Source: Actinomycetota bacterium
Lineage (GTDB): Bacteria > Actinomycetota > Actinomycetes > Propionibacteriales > Propionibacteriaceae
Length of the DNA: 64,000 nt
Assembly: GCA_020161015.1 (NCBI GenBank)
Contig: JAIUOT010000033.1
Coordinates: forward strand, 1-64,000
Reading direction: 5' to 3'
Made by a program: the position numbers and the translations under genes. The notes under the pieces were generated by a model, which did not search any database, was not told the origin of the DNA, and worked only from the letters and a program-made list of their open reading frames with translations. Of the stretch, positions 9,996 through 18,774 are shown one piece after another. Position 1 is the stretch's first letter. Every line of letters starts with the position of its first letter.

Positions 9996-10914
9996 GCGTC
10001 TGGTCCGTGGCTACCTCGACCACCTGACGGTCGAGCGCGGCGCGTCGGTGCACACGGTGGCCGCCTACCGCCGCGACCTGGCGCGCTACACCGCCTTCCT
10101 CGCCGCCCGCGGGATCGACGACCCCGCTGCGGTCACCGACGCGGACGTGTCGGCGTTCCTCGCCGCCGTCCAGGCTCCCCGGGACGGCAGCGCGCCGCTG
10201 TCGGTCTCCAGCGCCACCCGCGCGCTGGTCGCCGTCCGCTCGCTGCACGCGTTCGCCGCCGCGGAGGGGCTCACGCCCACCGACCCGGCCGCGGTCGTGC
10301 GTCCCCCCAGGGCCGGTCGGGCGCTGCCCAAGGCGCTCGACCTCGCCGGCGTCCAGGCGCTGCTCGACACCCCGGACACCACCACGCCGATTGGCCTGCG
10401 CGACGCCGCGCTGCTGGAGCTCCTGTACGGCACCGGTGCGCGCGTGTCCGAGGTGCTGGCCCTCGACGTGGACGACCTGGCCGGGCTGCTGGCCGATCCG
10501 GATGCCGGGGTGCGGCTGTTCGGCAAGGGGCGCAAGGAGCGGCTGGTGCCGGTCGGTTCGTACGCCCGGCGGGCGGTGGAGGCCTGGCTGGTGCGCGGGC
10601 GGCCGTCGTTCGCCCAGGCCTCGTCCCGGCCCAGCCCGGCCCTTCTGCTGAACAGCAGGGGGCAGCGGCTGAGCAGGCAGAGTGCCTACAACGTGCTGCG
10701 GAAGGCCGGCGAGGCCGCGCGCCTCCCGGTGGAGGTGTCCCCGCACACGCTGCGCCACTCCTTCGCGACGCACCTGCTCGACGGCGGAGCCGACGTCCGG
10801 GTGGTGCAGGAACTGCTGGGCCACGCCTCGGTGACCACGACCCAGATCTACACGCTGGTGACCGTGGAGCACCTGCGCGAGGTCTTCCTCGCCGCCCACC
10901 CCCGCGCGCGCTGA
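9979..10914 (+). CDS. xerD: Site-specific tyrosine recombinase XerD
   Basis: The 311-residue recombinase resolves chromosome dimers at dif together with XerC. The N-terminal SAM-like core-binding domain spans about residues 1-100. Catalytic residues visible are Arg in [25 protein letters not shown] (His-x-x-Arg), [12 protein letters not shown] (His and nucleophile Tyr). The start ATG lies inside the Nudix gene. Its place in the housekeeping pyrG-scpAB region separates it from phage integrases. Confidence 0.93.
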   Translation: MATPVERLVRGYLDHLTVERGASVHTVAAYRRDLARYTAFLAARGIDDPAAVTDADVSAFLAAVQAPRDGSAPLSVSSATRALVAVRSLHAFAAAEGLTPTDPAAVVRPPRAGRALPKALDLAGVQALLDTPDTTTPIGLRDAALLELLYGTGARVSEVLALDVDDLAGLLADPDAGVRLFGKGRKERLVPVGSYARRAVEAWLVRGRPSFAQASSRPSPALLLNSRGQRLSRQSAYNVLRKAGEAARLPVEVSPHTLRHSFATHLLDGGADVRVVQELLGHASVTTTQIYTLVTVEHLREVFLAAHPRAR

Positions 10915-10922
10915 CCTGCGCC

Positions 10923-10928
10923 TACCGT
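10923..10928 (+). promoter_or_regulatory. Leaderless -10 element
   Basis: TACCGT ends six bases before ATG 10935, which supports that start for the phosphatase-type lipoprotein. Confidence 0.45.
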
Positions 10929-10934
10929 GGAGGC

Positions 10935-11930
10935 ATGGTCACCCGCCGCACGCTGCTGCTGGGGGCGATCGCCCCGCTCGCGGGCTGCGGCACGCTCCGG
11001 CCACCCGGCGCCGCGGGTCCGCCCCCGGCCACGATCGGGGTGCGCAGGGACGGCTGGCGGACGACGGTGATGAGCTTCAACGTGCTGACCCCCACCCGGG
11101 GCGCGGCGGACTTCGACCCGTCCGTTCCCGACGACGAGGTGCGGCTGGCCGCCCGGGTGCCGGTGATGGCCGCCTGGATCGAGGGCGCGCGGCCGGACGT
11201 GATCGGGGTGCAGGAGAACGAGGCGTCGAGTGCCGCCGCCCTTCCGTTGCCACCGCTGCTGGACCGCCTGCCGGGCTTCACCCCCGTCCACGCCGATCTC
11301 GACGTGCCGCTGCTGGTGCGCGACAGCGCCTACGCCGTGGCCTCGGCCGACGCGGCCGACATCAGCCAGGGCTACTACGCCCGACACCTGGCGTGGGCCC
11401 GGCTGACGTCGAGGGCCACCGGACGGTCGCTACTGGTGGCCAACACCCACCTCGACCCGTACCAGCGGCCGGAAATGGCCCGGGCGCGGGCGGCAGAGGC
11501 CGGCCGGATCGCCTCCCTGCTCACGGCGCTCAATCCCGGCTGGCAGGTGCCGACCGTGCTGGTCGGGGACCTGAACACCAGGCCGCGGGACCCGCGCCCG
11601 GAGTACGCGGCCGTGCTGCGGACCATCGGCTCCGCGGGCCTGCGGGACGCCGCGGACGCTGCGCGGGCCGACACCAGCCGGGTGCCCGGCGCCGCGTCCG
11701 TCAACGGGCTCGGCGCGCGCGTCGGCGGGCGCTGGCGGTACCGGGCGATCCGCACCGACGGCTTCCGCTACGACTACGTGTTCGTCTCGCCGGGACTGGG
11801 GGTGCCGACGTGGCAGGTCGTCACCGGCCCGGATGTCCGCCGGATCGACGGCCATCCGTTCTTCGCCGACGGGCCGCTGCCGTCCGACCACTGCCCGGTG
11901 CAGGCGGACGTGGTCGTCCCCGCACGGTGA
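10935..11930 (+). CDS. Endonuclease/exonuclease/phosphatase family lipoprotein
   Basis: The 331-residue protein begins with a lipoprotein signal peptide, RRTLLLGAIAPLAGCGT, with lipobox LAGC, so it is probably anchored outside the membrane. The body is the EEP fold: VMSFNVLTP, a Glu in GVQENEAS, NTHLDPYQRPEMARAR, VLVGDLNTRPRDP and SDHCPVQADV at the end. Substrates of secreted EEP proteins include DNA, phospholipids and inositol phosphates; the specific one is not evident. Confidence 0.85.
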   Translation: MVTRRTLLLGAIAPLAGCGTLRPPGAAGPPPATIGVRRDGWRTTVMSFNVLTPTRGAADFDPSVPDDEVRLAARVPVMAAWIEGARPDVIGVQENEASSAAALPLPPLLDRLPGFTPVHADLDVPLLVRDSAYAVASADAADISQGYYARHLAWARLTSRATGRSLLVANTHLDPYQRPEMARARAAEAGRIASLLTALNPGWQVPTVLVGDLNTRPRDPRPEYAAVLRTIGSAGLRDAADAARADTSRVPGAASVNGLGARVGGRWRYRAIRTDGFRYDYVFVSPGLGVPTWQVVTGPDVRRIDGHPFFADGPLPSDHCPVQADVVVPAR

Positions 11931-11997
11931 GCATTCCCCGGCGGACACGCCGGCCGGCAATCTTCGGCCCGAGCAGACTTGTCGACATTTTGGGGGC

Positions 11998-12003
11998 TAG
12001 GGT
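11998..12003 (+). promoter_or_regulatory. Leaderless -10 element of parA
   Basis: TAGGGT ends seven bases before GTG 12011. Confidence 0.6.
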
Positions 12004-12010
12004 GGGGCCC

Positions 12011-12913
12011 GTGAGCAACACCGACACCCCTGCGCTGATCGACCCGGAACCGATGCTGACCGGGGATGACCTGGGCCCCACGGGGCGTCCGCTGCCCGAC
12101 CTGCCCGAGCCCGTTGCGCCCGACCCGTCCAAGCCCAAGCGCGCGCTCATCATCGCGATGTGCAACCAGAAGGGCGGGGTCGGCAAGACGACCACCACGA
12201 TCAACCTCGGCGCGGCACTGGCCGAGACGGGCAGGAAGGTGCTGCTCGTCGACTTCGACCCGCAGGGCTCCCTCTCTGTGGGCCTCGGGGTGAACCCGCA
12301 CACCCTCGACACCAGCATCTACGACCTGCTGCTCAACAAGCACACGGCTGTGGAGGACGTGATCGCCCGCACCGTGGTCGATGGCCTCGACCTGCTGCCG
12401 TCCAACATCGACCTGTCCGCCGCGGAGGTGCAGCTGGTCTCCGAGGTGGCCCGCGAGCAGACCCTGCGCCGGGTGCTCACCAAGGTGCGGCACAGCTACG
12501 ACGTCATCCTGATCGACTGTGCGCCGTCGCTGGGCCTGCTCACCGTCAACGCGCTGACCGCCGCGGACAAGGTGCTCATGCCGCTGGAGTGCGAGTTCTT
12601 CGCCCTGCGCGGCATCGCGCTGCTCACCGACACCATCGACAAGGTGCAGGACCGGCTCAACCCTGAACTGGAGATCCTCGGCATCCTCGGCACGATGTAC
12701 GACGCGCGCACCCTGCACAGCCGCGAGGTGCTCGAGCGGGTCGTGCAGGCGTTCGGGGACACCGTCTTCCACACCGTCATCCGGCGCACGATCAAGTTCC
12801 CGGAGACCACGGTTGCCGGCGAGCCGATCACCACCTACGCCACGACCTCGCCCGGGGCCGCGGCCTACCGGATGCTGGCCAGGGAGGTGCTCGCCCGATG
12901 CCCCGGCGCGTAG
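12011..12913 (+). CDS. ParA family ATPase of the scpAB locus
   Basis: The 300-residue protein contains a deviant Walker A (CNQKGGVGKTTTTINLG), DFDPQGSLSVGLG, and IDCAPSLGLLTVNAL. It resembles chromosome-partitioning ParA/Soj proteins but lies next to scpA-scpB and not beside parB near oriC. This is a recurrent actinobacterial arrangement. A ~40-residue Pro/Asp-rich N-terminal extension precedes the ATPase core. GTG 12011 is fixed by the leaderless promoter. A role in chromosome organisation with condensin is inferred from context. Confidence 0.9.
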   Translation: MSNTDTPALIDPEPMLTGDDLGPTGRPLPDLPEPVAPDPSKPKRALIIAMCNQKGGVGKTTTTINLGAALAETGRKVLLVDFDPQGSLSVGLGVNPHTLDTSIYDLLLNKHTAVEDVIARTVVDGLDLLPSNIDLSAAEVQLVSEVAREQTLRRVLTKVRHSYDVILIDCAPSLGLLTVNALTAADKVLMPLECEFFALRGIALLTDTIDKVQDRLNPELEILGILGTMYDARTLHSREVLERVVQAFGDTVFHTVIRRTIKFPETTVAGEPITTYATTSPGAAAYRMLAREVLARCPGA

Positions 12914-13212
12914 GACTGCCGGGCGCTGCCGAACTGTTCCGGCCGACCACGGCGCCCGACACCGAGGCGCCGGACGAGGGCGCGGAGCCGGGTCTCCCGT
13001 CGGGCCGGGTGCGGCACGAGGAGAAGATCACGGTCTACGTGAGCAGCGACGAGCTGCTCGCGCTCGAGCAGGCCCGGCTGACCTTGCGCGCCCAGTACGG
13101 CGTGGCCGTGGACCGCGGCCGGATCGTGCGCACCGCCATCGGGCTGGCCATGGCGGACCTGGCGGCCCGTGGGGGCGACTCGGACCTCGTCCGCGGCCTG
13201 CGGCAGCCGTGA
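12898..13212 (+). CDS. Small conserved protein between parA and scpA, RHH-like
   Basis: This 104-residue protein starts 16 bases inside the parA end. The N-terminal ~40 residues are Pro/Glu rich. The C-terminal part reads as a beta strand followed by two helices (EKITVYVSSDELLALEQARL, then GRIVRTAIGLAMADLAARG), the pattern of ribbon-helix-helix DNA-binding proteins. A ParB-like partner role for the adjacent ParA is an attractive inference, not shown. It overlaps scpA by GTGA, so it is translated with the segregation genes. Confidence 0.75.
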   Translation: MPRRVGLPGAAELFRPTTAPDTEAPDEGAEPGLPSGRVRHEEKITVYVSSDELLALEQARLTLRAQYGVAVDRGRIVRTAIGLAMADLAARGGDSDLVRGLRQP

Positions 13213-14036
13213 GCCCGCTGCCCACGGAGGAGTTCACCGTCCACCTGACGAACTTCTCCGGACCGTTCGACCTGCTGCTCCAGCTGATCTCCAAGCACAA
13301 GCTGGACGTCACAGAGGTCGCCCTGTCGAAGGTGACCGACGAGTTCGTCGCTCACATCAAGGCGATGCAGGCCAGCACGGGGAGCCAGTGGTGGGACCTC
13401 GACCAGACCAGCTCGTTCCTCGTGGTGGCCGCCACGCTGCTCGACCTGAAGGCCGCCCGCCTCCTGCCGCAGGGGGAGGTGGAGGACGCGGAGGACCTGG
13501 CCCTGCTCGAGGCGCGCGACCTGCTCTTCGCCCGGCTGCTGCAGTACCGCGCGTTCAAGCTCGTCAGCGGGTGGCTGGCCACCACGCTCGAGGTGCAGGC
13601 CCGACGCCACCCGCGCCCGGGGGGACTCGAGGAGCGGTTCGCCGCGCTCCTGCCCGACGTCGTGCTGGACGGCTTCGCCGACGTCATCGCCGTGTTCGCC
13701 GGCCGCGCGCTGACCCCCAAGGCCCCGCCCCAGGTGTCGCTCGAACACCTCCACGCCCCCCTGGTCTCGGTGCGGGAGCAGGCGGAGGAGATCGTGCGGC
13801 GGCTGCGCGCGCACCCGGCCATTACCTTCCGCGCTCTCACCGCGGACGCCGCCGACCGCCTGGTGGTGGTCGCCCGCTTCCTCGCGCTGCTGGAGCTGTT
13901 CCGCGAGAAGGCCGTCGCCTTCGAGCAGCTCACCCCGCTCGGCGAGCTCACCATCCGGTGGCTCGGGGCGGAGGTGGACGCCGAGGCGATCGGCGCAGAA
14001 TTCGACCAGGCACCGACACCGGAGGAGACCGCATGA
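13209..14036 (+). CDS. scpA: Segregation and condensation protein ScpA
   Basis: The 275-residue kleisin bridges SMC heads. The N-terminal segment TVHLTNFSGPFDLLLQLISK and DVTEVALSKVTDEFV are diagnostic. The C-terminal winged helix includes TFRALTADAADRLVVVARFL. GTG 13209 overlaps the previous stop, and scpB starts in its own stop (ATGA). SMC itself is not in the window. Confidence 0.95.
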   Translation: MSPLPTEEFTVHLTNFSGPFDLLLQLISKHKLDVTEVALSKVTDEFVAHIKAMQASTGSQWWDLDQTSSFLVVAATLLDLKAARLLPQGEVEDAEDLALLEARDLLFARLLQYRAFKLVSGWLATTLEVQARRHPRPGGLEERFAALLPDVVLDGFADVIAVFAGRALTPKAPPQVSLEHLHAPLVSVREQAEEIVRRLRAHPAITFRALTADAADRLVVVARFLALLELFREKAVAFEQLTPLGELTIRWLGAEVDAEAIGAEFDQAPTPEETA

Positions 14037-14653
14037 CAGCAACGGACGAGGCGGGTTCGCCCATCTCCGGCGCCGTGGAGGCGCTGCTGCTGATGGCCAC
14101 CGAGCCGGTGCCGGCCACCGAGCTCGCCGAGGCCGTCGACGCGCCCGTCGCGGAGGTCGAGGAGTGCCTGGCGGAGCTCGCGGGCTTCTACGACCGCACC
14201 GGCCGCGGCTTCGAGCTGCGCCGGGTCGGCAACGGCTGGCGCTACTACACCCGCGATGAGCACGCCGACGTGATCGGCCGCTGGCTGCTCGAGGGGCAGC
14301 GGGGGACGCTGAGCCAGGCCGCGCTGGAGACGCTGGCCGTGGTGGCGTACCTCCAGCCGATCTCGCGCGGCCGGGTGTCGGCCGTCCGCGGCGTGAACGT
14401 CGACGGCGTGATGCGGACGCTCGCCACGCGCGACCTGATCGAGGAGGTCGGCCGCGACGGCGAGACCGGCGCCCGGCTGTTCGGCACCACCACCCACTTC
14501 CTGGAACGGATGGGCATGACCAGCCTTGACCAGTTGCCGCCGCTGGCCCCCCACCTGCCCGACGCCTCCGCGCTGGAGGCGGAACTGGCGAGCCTCGCCG
14601 ACAGCGGGCTGCGCGACGCCGCACCCGTCCCGACGGCGGAGGTGGCCGAGTGA
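14033..14653 (+). CDS. scpB: Segregation and condensation protein ScpB
   Basis: The 206-residue ScpA partner has two winged-helix domains; conserved blocks are GFELRRVGNGWRYYTR and LSQAALETLAVVAYLQPISR. It dimerises and stabilises the SMC-ScpA complex. It is coupled at both ends by four-base overlaps to scpA and rluB. Confidence 0.95.
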   Translation: MTATDEAGSPISGAVEALLLMATEPVPATELAEAVDAPVAEVEECLAELAGFYDRTGRGFELRRVGNGWRYYTRDEHADVIGRWLLEGQRGTLSQAALETLAVVAYLQPISRGRVSAVRGVNVDGVMRTLATRDLIEEVGRDGETGARLFGTTTHFLERMGMTSLDQLPPLAPHLPDASALEAELASLADSGLRDAAPVPTAEVAE

Positions 14654-15381
14654 GCACGGAAGAGGGCATCCGCCTGCAGAAGGTCCTTGCCCAGGCCGGC
14701 GTGGCCTCGCGGCGGGCCGCGGAGGACCTGATCGCGCGGAGGCGCGTGGAGGTCAACGGCGAGGTGGTTCGCGAGCAGGGCCTGCGGGTCGACCCGGCGC
14801 GGGACGTCATCCGCGTGGACGGCAAGCGCATCCCGCCGCAGCGCCAGCACCAGTACGTGGTGCTCAACAAGCCCCGCGGCGTCGTCTCCACGATGGACGA
14901 CCCGCACGGGCGCCGCACGGTGGCCGACTTCCTCGGCGGTCGGGGACGGCTGTTCCACGTCGGCCGCCTGGACGCCGACACGGAGGGCCTCCTGCTGCTC
15001 ACCAACGACGGCGACTTCGCCCAGCGCATGGCGCACCCGTCCTTCGAGGTGCCCAAGACCTACGTCGCGGAGGTGGCCGGCCAGGTGACGGAGGCCACGC
15101 TGAAGCGGCTCCGCGACGGCGTCACGCTCGAGGACGGACCGGTGAGCGCCGACCGCACCAAGCTGATGCAGCGCCTGGAGGACCGCAGCCTGGTGCGCGT
15201 CACCCTGCACTCGGGGCGCAACCGGGTGGTCCGCCGGATGTTCGAGGAGGTCGGCCACCCGGTCCGCAAGCTGTCGCGCATCGCCATCGGCCCTGTCCGG
15301 CTCGGCGACCTGAAGTCGGGCGCCGTCCGCGACCTCACCCGGGAGGAACTCGGGGCGCTGCTCGACCTGGTGAAGCTGTAG
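14650..15381 (+). CDS. rluB: 23S rRNA pseudouridine synthase, RluB/RsuA family
   Basis: The 243-residue enzyme has an N-terminal S4 domain (LQKVLAQAGVASRRAAEDLI) and the pseudouridine synthase catalytic block GRLDADTEGLLLLTNDGDF, with Asp as catalytic residue, followed by GRNRVVRRMFEEVGHPV. The scpB-rluB pairing is widely conserved and supports RluB over RsuA, although the two cannot be separated with certainty from sequence alone. Confidence 0.9.
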   Translation: MSTEEGIRLQKVLAQAGVASRRAAEDLIARRRVEVNGEVVREQGLRVDPARDVIRVDGKRIPPQRQHQYVVLNKPRGVVSTMDDPHGRRTVADFLGGRGRLFHVGRLDADTEGLLLLTNDGDFAQRMAHPSFEVPKTYVAEVAGQVTEATLKRLRDGVTLEDGPVSADRTKLMQRLEDRSLVRVTLHSGRNRVVRRMFEEVGHPVRKLSRIAIGPVRLGDLKSGAVRDLTREELGALLDLVKL

Positions 15382-15386
15382 CGGCC

Positions 15387-16745
15387 GTGGACCGCGTCCT
15401 GGGCGTCGAGACCGAGTACGGGCTGAGCGCCCGCAGCGGCGGGCGCCGGCTGAGCGCGCCGGAGGCCGCGGAGCTGCTGTTCCGTCCGCTGGTCGCCCGG
15501 CACCGCTCCGCCAACGCCTTCCTCGCCAACGGCGGGCGGCTCTACCTCGACGTGGGCGCCCACCCCGAGTACGCGACCCCCGAGTGCCGGACCCCGCGCC
15601 AGCTGCTCGCGGCCGAGCGCGCAGGGGACGAGCTCGTCGCCGGCCTGGCCGCGCAGGCGCGGGAACTGGCGGCGTCCACGGGGACGCCGGTGTCCTTCCG
15701 GCTGTTCAAGAACAACGTGGACAGCGTCGGCAACTCCTACGGCTGCCACGAGAACTACCTGGTCGGCCGGGACCTGGAACTGGCGGGGGCCGTGGACCTG
15801 CTGACGGCCTTCCTGGTGACCAGGCCCGTCACGTGCGGTGCCGGCCGGTGGCACCGGGGGACGTTCCGGATCAGCCAGCGCGCCGCGCACCTCCACGGTG
15901 GGCTCTCCGCGCTCACCACGCGCTCGCGGCCGCTGGTGAACACCAGGGACGAGCCGCTGGCCGATCCGGCCCGGTTCCGGCGGCTGCACGTCCTGGCCGG
16001 CGACTCCAACCTCCTGGAGCCCTCGGCCTGGCTGAAGGTGGGCACGATGCTGGCCGTCCTCGAACTCGTCGACCGGCCGGGTGGTCCCGATGCCCGGCTG
16101 GAGGCCCTGCGGCTGGCCGACCCGCTGGCCGCCCTGCGGCAGGTGGCGGACGACCCGCTGGCCCGCCTCGAGCTGGCCGACGGGCGGCAGCTGAGCGCTG
16201 TGGAGGTGCAGCGGTCCCACCTGGAGCTCGCCGGCGACCACGCCGAGCCGGCCCTGGCCGCGCTCTGGGCGCGCGTCCTGGACGCCGTCGGTGCCGGTGA
16301 GGAGGAGACGGTCGCCGGCGAGGTGGAGTGGGTGGCCAAGCGCCGGCTCCTCACCGCCTTCCGCCGTCGGCACGGCGAGGAGGCGACCGAGGGCCGGCTG
16401 GCCCAGCTCGACCTCGCCTTCCACGAGCTCGGTGGGACGTTCCGCGTCCTGGAGGCCGGGGGCGCCGTCACCCGGCTGACCACCCCGGAGGAGGTCGCCG
16501 CCGCGCGGGTGTCACCCCCGCCGGACACCCGGGCGGCCGCCCGCGCGGCCGTCGTGGCCGCGGCGCGGGACGCGTTCGTGCGTGCCACGGTGGACTGGCA
16601 GTCCTGCACCGTCCACGACCTGGCCGGTGCCGACGGGCGTCCCGCCGACCGGACGCTCGGACTGCCGGACCCCCTCGACCCGGCTCCCGCCGGCCTGGAC
16701 GACCTGCTGGCGGCCCTCGCGGACGCGGCGCCCGCCGCCTCCTGA
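15387..16745 (+). CDS. pafA: Pup-protein ligase PafA
   Basis: The 452-residue enzyme attaches the prokaryotic ubiquitin-like protein Pup to substrate lysines. It belongs to the glutamine-synthetase-like fold: GVETEYGLSAR at the N-terminus, then LFKNNVDSVGNSYGCHENYL and VNTRDEPLADPARFRRLHV. The GNSYGCHENY and FLVTRPVTCGAG motifs match PafA; the deamidase Dop has a different SYGTHENY-type block and an extra loop. The length equals mycobacterial PafA. Pup, Dop and proteasome genes are not in the window, but pafBC follow shortly. Confidence 0.92.
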   Translation: MDRVLGVETEYGLSARSGGRRLSAPEAAELLFRPLVARHRSANAFLANGGRLYLDVGAHPEYATPECRTPRQLLAAERAGDELVAGLAAQARELAASTGTPVSFRLFKNNVDSVGNSYGCHENYLVGRDLELAGAVDLLTAFLVTRPVTCGAGRWHRGTFRISQRAAHLHGGLSALTTRSRPLVNTRDEPLADPARFRRLHVLAGDSNLLEPSAWLKVGTMLAVLELVDRPGGPDARLEALRLADPLAALRQVADDPLARLELADGRQLSAVEVQRSHLELAGDHAEPALAALWARVLDAVGAGEEETVAGEVEWVAKRRLLTAFRRRHGEEATEGRLAQLDLAFHELGGTFRVLEAGGAVTRLTTPEEVAAARVSPPPDTRAAARAAVVAAARDAFVRATVDWQSCTVHDLAGADGRPADRTLGLPDPLDPAPAGLDDLLAALADAAPAAS

Positions 16746-16810
16746 CACCGCGGCCCGCCGGGGCACGGCCGTACCGGCGGGTTCGGGCCGGTGGGCACAG
16801 CAGGGTTCGG

Positions 16811-16816
16811 TATCCT
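16811..16816 (+). promoter_or_regulatory. Leaderless -10 element of the FKBP gene
   Basis: TATCCT ends six bases before GTG 16823. Confidence 0.55.
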
Positions 16817-16822
16817 CTCGGG

Positions 16823-17809
16823 GTGCCTAACGCCCGCCTGATCCCCGTCGTCGCCGGACTGCTCCTGCTCACCGCCTGCGGCAGCCCGTCCGCCACCCCC
16901 TCCACCTCGACGAGCCCCTCGGCGTCGACCTCAGCGACGCCCAGCGCGTCCCCGACGCCGAGCTCGACCGTCAAGGCGCAGAGCTCGCTCGACGGCATCA
17001 CCGTGAAGGGCGCGATCGGCAAGAAGCCGACGGTCACCTTCGACAAGCCGTTCGCCATCGACCAGACCCGGGTGGAGGTGCTGGTCAAGGGCTCCGGCCC
17101 GAAGGCGAGCGCGGACGGCTCGGTGACGATGGACTACTACGGCGTCAACGGCCGCGACGGCAAGAACTTCGACGAGTCGTTCTCCGGGACGCCGGCGACC
17201 TTCCCGCTGAACCAGGTGATCGCGGGCTTCGGCAAGGGCCTCACCGGCCAGCAGGCCGGCAGCCGGGTGCTGATCGCGATCCCCGGTGCCGACGGCTACG
17301 ACGCCATGGGCGGCAACGAGGCCGCGGGGATCACCGTGGGCGACACCCTGATCTTCGTGGTCGACGTGCTGGCGGTCTCCGTGACCGAACCGTCGGGCAA
17401 GGTCGTCGAGCCTCCGGTCGGCCTGCCCAAGGTCACCGGTGGCGCCGCGGACAAGCCCACGGTGACGATCCCCTCCGGCAGCGCGCCGACGTCGATGTCG
17501 GCGGTGGCGCTGATCGAGGGCACTGGCGCGAAGGTCGCCAAGGGCGACACCATCACCGCCCGCTACGTCGGCTACTCCTGGAAGACCGGCAAGCTCATCG
17601 ACGACGGCTTCGCGACCCCGACCAGCGGCGCGCTCTCCGGGCTGATCCCGGGTTGGCAGTCCGGCCTGCTCGGCAAGAAGGTCGGTTCGCGGGTCCTGCT
17701 CGTCCTGCCCCCGGCCGACGGCTTCCCCAAGGGGAGCAACAACCCCCCGGTCGAGGCCGGCGACACCGTCGTCTACGTGATCGACCTCCTGTTCACCCAG
17801 GCCGCCTGA
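16823..17809 (+). CDS. Lipoprotein with two FKBP-type peptidyl-prolyl isomerase domains
   Basis: The 328-residue protein begins with a lipoprotein signal (RLIPVVAGLLLLTACGS, lipobox LTAC) followed by a Ser/Thr/Pro linker. Two tandem FKBP folds follow, roughly residues 75-195 and 215-328. The first contains GSVTMDYYGVN and GFGKGLTGQQAGSRVLIAIP. The second contains DTITARYVGYSW and GWQSGLLGKKVGSRVLLVLP. It probably assists folding of exported proteins. It is often found next to pafA in actinobacteria. The convergent gluQRS gene ends 15 bases downstream. Confidence 0.9.
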   Translation: MPNARLIPVVAGLLLLTACGSPSATPSTSTSPSASTSATPSASPTPSSTVKAQSSLDGITVKGAIGKKPTVTFDKPFAIDQTRVEVLVKGSGPKASADGSVTMDYYGVNGRDGKNFDESFSGTPATFPLNQVIAGFGKGLTGQQAGSRVLIAIPGADGYDAMGGNEAAGITVGDTLIFVVDVLAVSVTEPSGKVVEPPVGLPKVTGGAADKPTVTIPSGSAPTSMSAVALIEGTGAKVAKGDTITARYVGYSWKTGKLIDDGFATPTSGALSGLIPGWQSGLLGKKVGSRVLLVLPPADGFPKGSNNPPVEAGDTVVYVIDLLFTQAA

Positions 17810-17824
17810 ACGTCCCGCCGGGGC

Positions 17825-18709
17825 TCAGGCCACCACCCAGGGTTCGCGGGGGAGTGCGGCCGGGTCGAACCGGCGCAGCAGTTCCGCGGGGGTCACGGGT
17901 TCGTCCGGCGCGGCCAGGCCGAGGGAGGCTGCGAGCCGGCTGAGCACCTGCCCCGCGGTGACGCCCCGCGCGGCGAGGTCGGCCATGGTCACCGCGCCGT
18001 CCCGCTTGGCCAGTCGCCGGCCCGCGGAGTTCACCGCCAGCGGCACGTGGGCGTAGGCAGGTGGCTCCCCGCCCAGGCGGGCGGCCAGCCAGGCCTGCCG
18101 GGGGGAGGAGGACAGCAGGTCGTCGCCACGGCACACCTGGTCGACCCCCATGGCCAGGTCGTCCACCACGACCGCCAGGTTGTAGGCGGGGACGCCGTCG
18201 TTGCGCACCAGGACGAAGTCGTCGACGACACCGGTGACCTCTCCGGCCCAGAGGTCGTGGACCGTCCACGATGCGCCACCGGCGCGGACCCGCAGCGCGG
18301 GCCGTCGGGTCGCCGTCAGCTCGGCGCGGCGGGACGCGGACAGCCGCAGGCAGGTGCCCGGGTAGGGCCGGTGGCCGTCGCCGTGGGGGGCGGAGGCCGC
18401 CTCGGCGATCTCGCGGCGGGTGCAGTAGCAGGGGTAGGTCTCCAGGCCGGCGACGGCCGTCGCGTAGGCGTCCAGGCGCCGCGACTGCCACACGACCTCC
18501 CCGTCGGTGTCGAGGCCGAGCGCCGCGATGTCGGCGAGCTGGCGCCGGGCGACGTCACCGGCCGCCGCCACGCGGGTGGTGTCGAGGTCCTCGATCCGCA
18601 GCCGGAAGGCGCGTCCGCTGCCCCGGGCGAGCAGCCAGGCGACCAGGGCGGTCCGCAGGTTGCCCAGGTGCAGGTCGGAGGTGGGGCTGGGTGCGAACCT
18701 GCCTGCCAC
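17825..18709 (-). CDS. gluQRS: Glutamyl-queuosine tRNA(Asp) synthetase
   Basis: The 294-residue protein is a truncated glutamyl-tRNA synthetase without an anticodon-binding domain. HLGN replaces HIGH near the N-terminus (GRFAPSPTSDLHLGNLRT) and KRDGA replaces KMSKS. A zinc site CYC...YPGTC is present. GluQRS proteins charge glutamate onto queuosine at position 34 of tRNA-Asp. It is the only reverse-strand gene within the pafA-helicase block. Confidence 0.92.
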   Translation of the reverse strand: MAGRFAPSPTSDLHLGNLRTALVAWLLARGSGRAFRLRIEDLDTTRVAAAGDVARRQLADIAALGLDTDGEVVWQSRRLDAYATAVAGLETYPCYCTRREIAEAASAPHGDGHRPYPGTCLRLSASRRAELTATRRPALRVRAGGASWTVHDLWAGEVTGVVDDFVLVRNDGVPAYNLAVVVDDLAMGVDQVCRGDDLLSSSPRQAWLAARLGGEPPAYAHVPLAVNSAGRRLAKRDGAVTMADLAARGVTAGQVLSRLAASLGLAAPDEPVTPAELLRRFDPAALPREPWVVA

Positions 18710-18761
18710 GACGCCTCCTTCGCCGGGCGCGGAAGTGTGCCCGTCCCCACAGCATTTCAGG

Positions 18762-18767
18762 TAACGT
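18762..18767 (+). promoter_or_regulatory. Leaderless -10 element of pafBC
   Basis: TAACGT ends seven bases before GTG 18775. It lies in the short gap between divergent gluQRS and pafB. Confidence 0.55.
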
Positions 18768-18774
18768 CACCGGG

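Noticed and set aside
15387-16745. Assignment as Pup deamidase Dop
   Set aside because: The GNSYGCHENY motif, FLVTRPVTCGAG and the absence of the Dop loop fit PafA better.
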